Positions 41,539 to 50,759 of a stretch of DNA of 64,000 nucleotides are shown in pieces. The stretch's first letter is position 1; the number at the start of each line of letters is the position of its first letter. The notes under the pieces were generated by a model, which was not told where the DNA came from, searched no databases, and worked only from the letters and a program-made list of their open reading frames with translations. Origin of the DNA: Tetranychus cinnabarinus (taxonomy: Eukaryota; Arthropoda; Arachnida; Trombidiformes; Tetranychidae); NCBI GenBank assembly GCA_022266195.1, contig WHVY01000008.1:62001-126000 (forward strand), given 5' to 3'. A program made the translations under genes and the position numbers.

Positions 41539-42549
41539 TTAGATAATCTGGTGAAACAGAAAGACTGAGAACACAAAAAATGTACTTGGTATTTGGGTTA
41601 AACCCAAACTTTTCAGAGTTATGCCACTCTTTGTATATACAGAGGGACCATCGATTGCTATTTTTAGATCATAAATGCGTTTTCTGGTATCATAATCTTC
41701 AGAAAACTCTTTAATTACCCTTGGAATCGCCCAAGTGAATATTCTCCCATACCAAGAATGATTATACAAAATTTGTGACTGAATTGGTGCCAATCCAATA
41801 TATTTAAGTTTTAAAGTGACTATTAACGTTGAACTTTGTACGATCAAGTTAAAAGCTAATTCACTCTCATCTGATGCTTTCAACGTCGTAAATGCGAAAC
41901 CAGCAGAAAGAAAGGAAATATTGGCCAGTTGAAGGGTGAACTCATTGGAATCGTCTGTTTGTCTCACAAATAGTTGAACATTGTCATTACCATAAACCTC
42001 GTTACAGCACTTTAAAAAATTCAACTGATAAATTGGTAGATCTTTGGTGTTCTCGGTAACCAAAAGTCTGATATCATCATCAGCTAAATACAATCGTATT
42101 TCGTGATCAGAGTCAATCTCCAAATCCAATGGACTGCCATCTGATCTTTTGGGCCAAGAAGAAAATGTTCTAGACATTGTCCAGAAACAGTATAGAGTGT
42201 GGTCTCGATAGAGAGATGAACCAGTGGTAAATTGGCCAAATGAATTTGTGTAATACGAACCAGTTTCACCTGATGAGTTCCGTTCGCATGAATAAGAGTT
42301 GATCCCAGGATTACCGTCAATCAAAACAGAAATGTGTTCATATTCATTTGCTTCAATGTTATATGCAGTAAGAATTATCGTGAAATAGTTGATTCCATTG
42401 TCTTGTTTCGCAGCGAATGTAACACTAGCTAAATCTTGGTAGTTATAAGTTTTGGTTAAACAAGAACCGTTACAGGTATCTTTGGATTGATAACTGTTTG
42501 TAATTAAATACACAATTAGAAATAGTATTTGAAAAAACGAAGAAATCAT
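41539..42549 (-). CDS. Secreted, probably GPI-anchored protein of unrecognised family, copy 2
   Basis: 336 aa, single exon, same plan as copy 1: signal peptide, KDTCNGSCLTKTYNYQDLAS start, conserved Cys and hydrophobic C-terminal tail ending FHQII. The first ~205 residues are almost identical to copy 3 (about six substitutions by eye, for example FAAKQ versus FTAKQ). The stretch 206-275 is strongly different, and the end is again similar. One family Cys (in CFWTMCR) is Ser here and in copy 3. The start Met is followed by the same ISSFFQILFL signal in both. Intact frame. Confidence 0.75.
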   Translation of the reverse strand: MISSFFQILFLIVYLITNSYQSKDTCNGSCLTKTYNYQDLASVTFAAKQDNGINYFTIILTAYNIEANEYEHISVLIDGNPGINSYSCERNSSGETGSYYTNSFGQFTTGSSLYRDHTLYCFWTMSRTFSSWPKRSDGSPLDLEIDSDHEIRLYLADDDIRLLVTENTKDLPIYQLNFLKCCNEVYGNDNVQLFVRQTDDSNEFTLQLANISFLSAGFAFTTLKASDESELAFNLIVQSSTLIVTLKLKYIGLAPIQSQILYNHSWYGRIFTWAIPRVIKEFSEDYDTRKRIYDLKIAIDGPSVYTKSGITLKSLGLTQIPSTFFVFSVFLFHQII

Positions 42550-44457
42550 TTTAATTTAAGATTTTGAATTGATGCGAATCAATTGACGTTTCAGCATTGA
42601 TTAAAAACAAATGAAAGTAACCTGTTAGATGAAACCAATAGACGTTTAAGAGCAATTTAATAATGCATTAACTATGAGCTGAAATATAAACTAATCGAGT
42701 CTAACTATTCTTGTGCATTTTACTAATGAACTTTGTTCTCGAAAGTAATTGTTTACTTAAATGACAGAATTTAGCAAAAAGCTTTTGATTTACCAATGAA
42801 TTTGATCAAAAATCAAGCGTAAGGATTCTTTGCCTCAGAGGATCGTCAAGTTGTTTACTATTTCGTTTAAAACACATTTATTCAACATTTACACATTTAA
42901 TATAGCAATAATGTAATCTTATGTTCTGTTAAACAAATAATTGGTGATAAAAGTAACCTAAATAGCGTATAAATATAGTAATTGACTCCATCCAGCCCTT
43001 TATCTATTAAACTACTGTGGATGATTTTTAGTGAAAATCCAAGTTTTCTGATGAACAGTCATGTAAAATCTGTAAATTTGTTGATCTCAAAATTATCTTA
43101 AAAGTGAAGTTCACTCAGTCCACTATTATACCTGCCATTTTTCTGAATAATATCGATAAATAACCTCGTCCATGCATGTCAATGTAAACTTCAATTCATA
43201 ATAGCCATAACTTAATGAACTGCCGCAATTTTAAATCTATACAATTGTGGCCAAACTAAAAGATTCTTCGCAAAATTTTCTCATAAATTGAACTAAAATT
43301 ACGAAATATTAATATTAATATAGTCAGAGCTTATTCAGGTTTCAATTTACTGAGAAATTTACTGAGAATCGTGTTTGGAGAAAGGCATTTTTGACTATTT
43401 TCAATGTAACATAAGCTAAAGATTTCAACTTTTGCATTTCTTATTTTATCGATGGTTTTTTATTATGGTTTTTGTCTTTTCAGTGTCGATGGACTGTATC
43501 CTACTCACGAAATTTGGCAGTGAAAAAAAACCTTTACGCTCAGTCATTTTCACGTCAAAGATGGCCATGATTTTACTACAGCGACTAAAATAGGTTGAGT
43601 TTTTTAAGAATTTAGGTTCCTGAGAAACCCATGTTCCAGCAGTGTGAAGGAAAACGGAATCCTTATTCTAAAACAATGCAAAAGGGGAAAAATTGTTTTG
43701 TTTGATGACTTATGGTTTATAGCTGATTGATTAATAAGTGACTCTGACTTTCGATCTGAGAGTTACGACCTGATAGACTTTTCAGGACAAAAGGACCGAC
43801 CATTGTTTTTATTAAGATTTTTATGATTGACGGGTTTTGATAAAATCGTTTTAAAATTTTGCAACTAAGAAAATGATATTATACCATTGCATTCCGCTCA
43901 GTTGTAGAACCATATTTTATTTTTTACTCAGTTTCTCGATACAAGTTTGTAGTTAGTTAATTAAAAATTTAAGTATTAATACTTTAAATGGGAATTTAAT
44001 ACATTGAGCTCAGTAAAAAGTTAGAGACCAGCCATGATGGGAAGATGTAAGCACCATAAACACGAGCACAGAAGTCAATTTTCAGATCAGGTGCAGATTT
44101 CGCGTTTAGCAAAGTTTATGTGCTCTACACACTCTTTTAATTTATAGAAACAAAAAGAATCTTCAATCGAGACTTGACCTCATCCCACTCTCAGTTCAAC
44201 TTGACCAACTCTTTAACCACTGGCCTAGGGGTTGATTTAAAAAATATTGATACAATTTACAAAATTTATTGTGCAAATAGATATTGATACTTTTGTTACA
44301 ATGAAAATTATTGCGTTGAACGCAAAAAAAAACGCAAAAAGGCAATAATTCTGCATGTTAACTTTCTGCGCTGGCTACATGGTCTCTCTAGTCTGCATGT
44401 GTCACAAGACTTTGGTTGACTGGATCATTTTGTTATAATAATAGTTTTACATTGGAG
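42550..44457. repeat. Duplicated spacer between secreted-family copies 2 and 3
   Basis: Upstream sequence from 42541 (TTTTAATTTAAGATTTTGAA) is the same as at 45464. The block 43085-43270 (AGTTCACTCAGTCCACTATT, TCGATAAATAACC, CATGCATGTCAATGTAAACT) recurs at 45958-46150. About 44000-44400 is not obviously repeated and contains an A-rich tract (44324-44332). No extra gene is recognised. Confidence 0.65.
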
Positions 44458-45465
44458 TTAGTAGATAATCTGGTGAAACAGAAAAACTGACAACACAAAA
44501 AAAGTACTTGGTATTTGGGTTAAACCCAAACTTGTCAGGGTTATGCCACTCTTTGTATACACAGAAGGACCATCAATTGTTATTTCCAGATCATAAACGC
44601 GATTTCTGGTATCATAATCTTCAGCAAATCCTTTGATTACAATGGGAATGGACCAAGCGAATACTCCTGAAGACCAAGAATATTTATACAAAAGTTGGGA
44701 CTCCAGCGGTAACAGCCTCACATATTTCCTTTTTAAATCGACAGATAACACTGAATTCAGTACAAACCAATAAGAAGTAAGTCCACTTGCATCTGATGCT
44801 TTTAAAAACACAGCTACAACATAAGGGTTAGAAATGTTGAAAAATTGAAGGGTAAATTCATTCGAGTTGTCTGTTTGTCTGACAAATAATTGAACCTTGT
44901 CATTACCATAAACCTCGTTACAGCACTTTAAAAAATTCAACTGATAAATTGGTAGATCTTTGGTGTTCTCGGTAACCAAAAAACTGATATCATCATCAGC
45001 TAAATACAATCGTATCTCATGATCAGAGTCAATCTCCAAATCCAATGGACTGCCATCTGATCTTTTGGGCCAAGAAGAAAATGTTCTAGACATTGTCCAG
45101 AAACAGTATAGAGTGTGGTCTCGATAGAGAGATGAACCAGCGGTAAATTGGCCAAATGAATTTGTGTAATACGAACCAGTTTCACCTGATGAGTTCCGTT
45201 CGCATGAATAAGAGTTGATCCCAGGATTACCGTCAATCAAAACAGAAATGTGTTCATATTCATTTGCTTCAATGTTATATGCAGTAAGAATTATCGTGAA
45301 ATAGTTGATTCCATTGTCTTGTTTCGCAGTGAATGTAACACTAGCTAAATCTTGGTAGTTATAAGTTTTGGTTAAACAAGAACCGTTACAGGTATCTTTG
45401 GATTGATAACTGTTTGTAATTAAATACACAATTAGAAATAGTATTTGAAAAAACGAAGAAATCAT
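44458..45465 (-). CDS. Secreted, probably GPI-anchored protein of unrecognised family, copy 3
   Basis: 335 aa, single exon, with signal peptide, conserved Cys set and hydrophobic tail ending FHQIIY. It is nearly identical to copy 2 up to about residue 205 and then diverges (FFNISNPYVVAVFLKASDAS against LANISFLSAGFAFTTLKASD), converging again at IVIKGFAEDYDTRNRVYD. The pattern suggests a recent duplication or gene conversion confined to the 5' two-thirds. Intact frame. Confidence 0.75.
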   Translation of the reverse strand: MISSFFQILFLIVYLITNSYQSKDTCNGSCLTKTYNYQDLASVTFTAKQDNGINYFTIILTAYNIEANEYEHISVLIDGNPGINSYSCERNSSGETGSYYTNSFGQFTAGSSLYRDHTLYCFWTMSRTFSSWPKRSDGSPLDLEIDSDHEIRLYLADDDISFLVTENTKDLPIYQLNFLKCCNEVYGNDKVQLFVRQTDNSNEFTLQFFNISNPYVVAVFLKASDASGLTSYWFVLNSVLSVDLKRKYVRLLPLESQLLYKYSWSSGVFAWSIPIVIKGFAEDYDTRNRVYDLEITIDGPSVYTKSGITLTSLGLTQIPSTFFVLSVFLFHQIIY

Positions 45466-46934
45466 TTTAATTTAAGATTTTGAATTGATGCGAATCAATT
45501 GACGTGGAAAATGAATATAAATAAATGAAAGTAACCGGTTAATTGAAATCGACATGCGTTCAAGAGCAATAAATAATGCATTAATCAAGTGCTAATCTAG
45601 CCATTTACTCGTTCTTGTGTATTTTACTAATAAACATTGTTCTCGAAACAAATTGATTACTTAAGAGATCGAAATTTATCAATGAATTTGATCAATGATG
45701 ATTCTTTGCATCAGAAAATGTCAAGTTGTTGACTATTCCGTACAAAAATAACTCATTAATTCAATATTCACACATTAAATATAACTATAATGTAATTTTA
45801 TACTCTATTAAACAAATGATTTGTGATAAAAGTAACCTGAATAACGTATAAATATACTAATTGACTCCATTCAGCCCTTTATCTATGGTAAGAGTATTTT
45901 TAAAGATTTTTCGGTGCAAATTGAAGTATTCTAAGTAGTAAAATCTATGTAATTTGTTGATGTCAAAATTATCGTGAAAGTGAAGTTCACTCAGTCCACT
46001 ATTATACCTGACATTTTTCTGAATAATATCGATAAATAACCGCGTCCATGCATGTCAATGTAAACTTCAATTCATGATAGCCAAAACTTAATGAACTGCC
46101 ACAATTTCAAGAGCTATAAAATTGTGGCCAAACTAAAAGGATTCTACGGATAATTTTCACAAAAATTGAACGACAATTTCGAAATTTAGTCAGAGCTTAT
46201 TCAGGTTTCAAGTTACTGAGAAATTTACGTTTGAAAAGGGTTGGTAAAATAAAGAATCCTTATTTTGTAGCATTATGTTTGGAGGAAAAACTTTTGTATT
46301 AAGGTTGATGGTTTATTGGATTAGGAGTAGAGTTGTTGCAGTAAACTTTCCAAAGATTTCTTATTGCAGCGATGGTTTTTTAGCATGATTTTATCTTTTC
46401 GATGTCGATGGACTGTATCCATCTCAGCGAAAAAACCTTTAAAATCAGTCATTTTCGAAAAGATGCAATCAAATGAGAGTCATGATTCTACTACAGCGAC
46501 TAAAATAGGTTGAGTTTTTAGGAATTTAGGTTCTTGAGAAACCCATGTTCTAACAGGGTGAAGGAAAATGGAATCCATAAACTATAATACAATGTAAAAG
46601 GTAAAAAATTATCTTGTTTTGTTTGATGAATCATCAATGATGGTTTATTGTTCAATTATTAATAAGTGTGAAAATTGTGAATTTCAAGTTGAGAGTTGAG
46701 ACTTGATTGTCGAACCTATTTGTACAATTAAAAGATTTCGTTTTTGATAAAATGTTATACAAATTTCAAGCTTAGATTGTATTGTGTTTGGTTGTAGAAC
46801 AACATTTTTGTTTCTCATTTTGTCGATGGTAAGTCCATTGCTGATTTAAGTCTTTTAAATGCCGATTTTTAATACATCGAAAGTTAGAGATCAGTCATGC
46901 TTGTTATAAATGTAGTAATGCGTTTACATTGAAG
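45466..46934. repeat. Duplicated spacer between secreted-family copies 3 and 4
   Basis: Matches the 42550-44457 spacer in several blocks (promoter-proximal 45466-45520; 45958-46150; 46500-46690) with small indels. No gene is recognised. The spacer contains TATCGATAAATAACCGCG and ATGCATGTCAATG blocks common to both. Confidence 0.65.
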
Positions 46935-47942
46935 TTAATAGATTATCTGATGAAACACAAATACTGAGAACACAAAAAAAGTACTTGGTATTTGGGTCAA
47001 ACCCAAACTTTTCAGAGTTATACCGCTCTTTTTATACACAGAATCATCATCCAGTATTATTTTTAGATCATAAACGCGTTCGCTGGTATCATAATCTTCA
47101 GAAAACCCTTTGATCACCCTCGGAATCGCCCAAGTGAATATTCCCCCAGACCAAGAATGTTTATACAAAACTTGAAAATTAATTGGTGTCAATCCAATAA
47201 ATTTCAGTTTTAAAGTGACGAATAACATTGCATTTTGTACAATCCAGGTAAAAGTTAATTCACTCTCATCTGATGCTTTCAACTCCAAAAATGCAAAATT
47301 AGCCATAGAGGAGGAAATATTGGCCAATTGAAGGGTGAACTCATTGGCGTTGTCTGTTTGTCTCACAAATAGTTGAACCTCGTCGTTACCATAAACTGCA
47401 TGACAGCATTTTAGGAAATTCATGTGATAAATTGGTAGATCTTTGGTGCTTTTGGTTACCAAATAACTGGTATCATCATCGGCTAAAAATATTTTATGAT
47501 CAGAGTCAATCTCCAAATCCAATGGGCTGCCATCTGATCTTTTGGGCCAAAAATACGATGATCTGCACATTGTCCAGAAACAGTATAAAGTGTTGTCTCG
47601 ATACAAAGATGAACCTGCAGTATGTTGGACAAATGAACGTGCATAATATGAGGCAATGTAACCTGATGAGTTCCGTTCACATGAATATACATTGATCCCA
47701 GGATTTCCTTCAATTGCGACAGAAACTTGTTGATTTTCATTATCTTTGATGTTGTATCCAGTAAGAATTATCGAGAAATAGTTGATTCCATCTTCTTGTT
47801 TCGCAGTGAATGTAACACTAGCTAAATCTTGGTAATTATAAGTTTTAGTCAAACAAGAGCCATTGCAAGTATCTTTAGCTTGACAACTGTCTGTAATCAA
47901 ATGTACAATTAGCAATAATAATTGAACAAACGGCGAAATCAT
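46935..47942 (-). CDS. Secreted, probably GPI-anchored protein of unrecognised family, copy 4
   Basis: 335 aa, single exon. Signal peptide (PFVQLLLLIVHLI), then KDTCNGSCLTKTYNYQDLAS as in the others, and hydrophobic tail ending FHQIIY. It shares CFWTMCRSSYFWPK with copy 1 but the SDGSPLDLEIDSDH segment with copies 2 and 3, so it is intermediate. Intact frame. It is closest in its 3' half to the truncated copy at 49474-50049. Confidence 0.75.
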   Translation of the reverse strand: MISPFVQLLLLIVHLITDSCQAKDTCNGSCLTKTYNYQDLASVTFTAKQEDGINYFSIILTGYNIKDNENQQVSVAIEGNPGINVYSCERNSSGYIASYYARSFVQHTAGSSLYRDNTLYCFWTMCRSSYFWPKRSDGSPLDLEIDSDHKIFLADDDTSYLVTKSTKDLPIYHMNFLKCCHAVYGNDEVQLFVRQTDNANEFTLQLANISSSMANFAFLELKASDESELTFTWIVQNAMLFVTLKLKFIGLTPINFQVLYKHSWSGGIFTWAIPRVIKGFSEDYDTSERVYDLKIILDDDSVYKKSGITLKSLGLTQIPSTFFVFSVFVFHQIIY

Positions 47943-48894
47943 TTTACTTTAAAGTCTCCAACTGAACAATAAAATGCGAATGAGAAGACGTTCGCAATTG
48001 TGGTGAAACTAATGAAAGTTTCCTGTTGAATGAAATCAATAGACGTGTAAGAGCAATTTAATAATGCATTAACCATGTGCTAAAATATCAACTAATCGAG
48101 CAATTGCTTGATCTTGGGAATTTTCATCAATCAACTTTGCTCGCTAAATTGTTTATTTAATGACGAAATTCAGCAAAAAGCTTTTGATTTATCAACAAAT
48201 TTGATCAAAGATTAAGCGATTTATATCGCCAACACGCTCAAATGTAAGTCAATGATAATTTAAATTCATATTATGCATATAATGTATTTTAATGAAAATA
48301 ATTTCATGCTAATTCATTAATTTCAAATGTGTTAATAGGATTTCAGAGGAAATATTAACCAAAACAATCCTTTTTTGCATTATAATACGCTTGGTGAATT
48401 TTAGAGATGGCTAACATTATCCTTGCCTTTAAGTTGGCAGCAATTGAAGAAACCATTGATTCAGTTATCTTTCCAATTGTCTCACCAAGATTAATCATGA
48501 ATAATTCAGGATAAAATGTAGTCATTAAAATATCAAAGTAAATAATTAAAGTCGATTGAATCTGATGATTAAATACATAATAAAAGTGTCTTCTCACTTC
48601 CAAATGAGATTTGCAGTGAAAGTTAAATTAAAAAAGCGCTATTCTAATGTGGAATAAATAGTTGACTTCAGAATAGAACAAATTCGCGTCAAAACTCATC
48701 TCTTTTCAGTCAAAGGGTCAGTCATTTTCAAATAAGTTTAATTCAGTGTTAATTACATTCTTTTTCTATTGTTTATATTGATTAAATTGATTATTTTCCA
48801 GGCACATCCATCATTTACTCAAATATTTTGATTGTGTCTTTAATTGTGTTATTTTTTTGGTTTAATTTGGTCAGAGCCGGGAAAAAAGTGGCAA
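47943..48894. other. Upstream region of copy 4 and intergenic sequence
   Basis: The first ~300 bp match the promoter side of copy 1. Beyond 48230 the repeat similarity is lost. An 82-codon frame on the minus strand (48355-48603, ATG-initiated, MEVRRHFYYVFNHQIQ..) has no signal peptide or known domain and is not annotated as a gene. Confidence 0.5.
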
Positions 48895-49339
48895 ATGGCA
48901 AGTCAAGAGGTAAGTGTTTAATAAGCCTTTTTCACCTAAAAACTGGTACTAAGTTGAACATAATTCTAATCATTATATTGATTTATTGTTTTTTTTATTC
49001 GATAAGTCACTGGATGAAAATGATTATTCATCAATTCAAGCAATTTTGAGTCTTGCTGAAAAAATGGTCAGAAAAAAAGACTTAAAGGTCAAGAAAAGAC
49101 GCATTAAAAAATTCGGTTGGACTAGAAAGAAAAGATCCTCTGTGAGAACAAGAAAAGCAATTGAATTTCATGTTGAACCTCAACATCAAGAATCTGCATG
49201 TCCTGAAATAATTCAGCCGAATACGTCCGAAGAAGAAGAAAGAGAAGAAAATAAAGGTTTTAAAGTTTATTTTTTTGACAAAAATTTTGGTCGAAAAATA
49301 CCAAGGAAGAAGAAAAATGTATCACGAAATTGTAAATAA
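48895..49339 (+). CDS. Small basic protein with acidic patch, copy 1 (unknown)
   Basis: Not recognised. Proposed two exons: 48895-48909 (MASQE, consensus donor GAG|GTAAGT) and 49007-49339, in phase, 115 aa. The second exon is very rich in Lys and Arg (VKKRRIKKFGWTRKKRS), followed by RKAIEFHVEPQ, an acidic run (SEEEEREEN) and a conserved end GFKVYFFDKNFGRKIPRKKK. This looks like a nuclear or nucleic-acid-binding protein, by composition only. The tiny first exon is an inference from splice signals. The reading frame alone starts within the intron. A diverged duplicate lies at 50077-50409. Confidence 0.5.
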
Positions 49340-49473
49340 TAAATTTGGATGAATCAGTAATTCGTCGTTGATTGTTAATATATTAATAAATTCAGTTGAT
49401 AATTCATTATGAAGTTGACTGTACATCAATATATCGATGGCTCAATCGATTCATCGTATGAGAGAAACGATTA

Positions 49474-50049
49474 AAAAAAGTACTTGATATTTGGGTTAAA
49501 CCTAAACTTTTCAGTGTTATGCCGCTCTTTTTATACACAGCATACTCTTTTATATTCATCTAGTTGTATTTGCAGATCATAAACGCGTTCTCTGGTATCA
49601 TAATCTTCGCAAAACCCTCTAATCACAATCGGAATCGCCCAAGTGAGTATTCTGCCCGACCAAGAATATTTATACAACACTTGTAAATTAATTGGTGCCA
49701 ATCCAATATATTTCAGCTTTAAAGTGACAAATAACGTTGCACCTTGTACAATCCAGGTAAAAGTTAATTCACTCTCATCTGATGCCTTCAACTCCATAAT
49801 CGCATAATTAGCCAGTGAGGAGGAAATATTAGCCAATTGAAGCGTGAACTCATTGGCATTGTCTGTTTGTCTCACAAATAGTTGGACATCGTCGTTACCA
49901 TAAACTGCATGACAACACTTTAAAAAATGCATCTGATGGATTGGTAGATCTTTGGAAACCAAATAACTCATATCATCATCGACTAAAAATATTTTATGAT
50001 CGCAGTCACTCTCCAAATCCAACGAGCTGCCATCTGATCTTTTCAGCAA
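49474..50049 (-). pseudogene. Truncated secreted-family copy 5
   Basis: The minus strand matches copy 4 from about residue 130 (KRSDGS.LDLE) to near the end (SWSGRILTWAIPIVIRGFCE). The signal peptide and first ~130 residues are absent, and the 5' edge is fused to sequence belonging to the basic-protein duplicate. Near the 3' end a frameshift after DLQIQLDEY gives a premature stop. The expected SLGLTQI segment is still readable in another frame at 49480-49530, but the hydrophobic tail is missing. It lies exactly between two copies of a duplicated segment (junctions near 49473 and 50046). Not functional as a secreted protein. Confidence 0.8.
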
Positions 50050-50076
50050 TCAAGCAATTTTGAGTCTTGTTGAAAA

Positions 50077-50409
50077 ATGGCGAAAATAAAAGACTTAACG
50101 GTCAAGAAAAGACGTCGTATAAAAACACGTTGGACTAGAAAGAAAAGATCAAGAGCTGTGAAAGCAAGAAAAGCAATTGAATTTCATGTTGCACCTCAGT
50201 ATCTGAAGATCAAGAATCAGATTAAATCAAGAGAGAAAGAGAAGATCAGATATCAAGAATCTGAATGTCCTGAAATATTAATTCAGCCGAATAAGTCCGA
50301 AGAAGAAGAAAGAGAAGAAAATAAAGGTTTTAAAGTTTATTTATTTGACAAAAATTTTGGTCGAAAAATACCAAGGAAGAAGAAAACTGTATCACGAAAT
50401 TGTAAATAA
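50077..50409 (+). CDS. Small basic protein with acidic patch, copy 2 (possibly broken)
   Basis: 110 aa from an ATG at 50077. It parallels copy 1 from KDL.VKKRR to the C-terminus (SEEEEREENKGFKVYLFDKN) and has an extra ~17-residue segment (KIKNQIKSREKEKIRYQ). The upstream part of copy 1 (first exon and LAEKM region) is frameshifted or missing here, and the 5' edge abuts the truncated secreted-family copy. It may be a pseudogene or a shortened protein. The 3' flanks of both copies are almost identical for ~140 bases. Confidence 0.4.
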   Translation: MAKIKDLTVKKRRRIKTRWTRKKRSRAVKARKAIEFHVAPQYLKIKNQIKSREKEKIRYQESECPEILIQPNKSEEEEREENKGFKVYLFDKNFGRKIPRKKKTVSRNCK

Positions 50410-50759
50410 TAAATTTGGATGAATTAGTAATTCGTCTATGATTGTTAATATTTTAATAAATTCAGTTGATAATTCATTATGAAGTTGACTTTACATCAAT
50501 ATATCGATGGTTAAATCGATTCATCGTATGAGAGAAACGATTTTGTTGACAATTTGTTTCGTTTCTTTTTTTTAAGTCACAAATTGTGATCCACTTTTAG
50601 TTAGACTGTTAGATTTAGCACATCAAAGTCAATATACAGTTTATTTATATCTTTTCTTTTATTGTTGAATGGTTTCAGATTCTTTTTCTTTCCTTTTTTT
50701 TATGTGGTTGGTTTTCCTCTGTGCAGTTGTAATTGATTGTGAATCAGTTAATCTTAACC

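Noticed and set aside
48355..48603. 82-codon minus frame
   Set aside because: ATG-initiated but without signal peptide, domain, paralogue or splice context. Kept only as a note in the intergenic entry.
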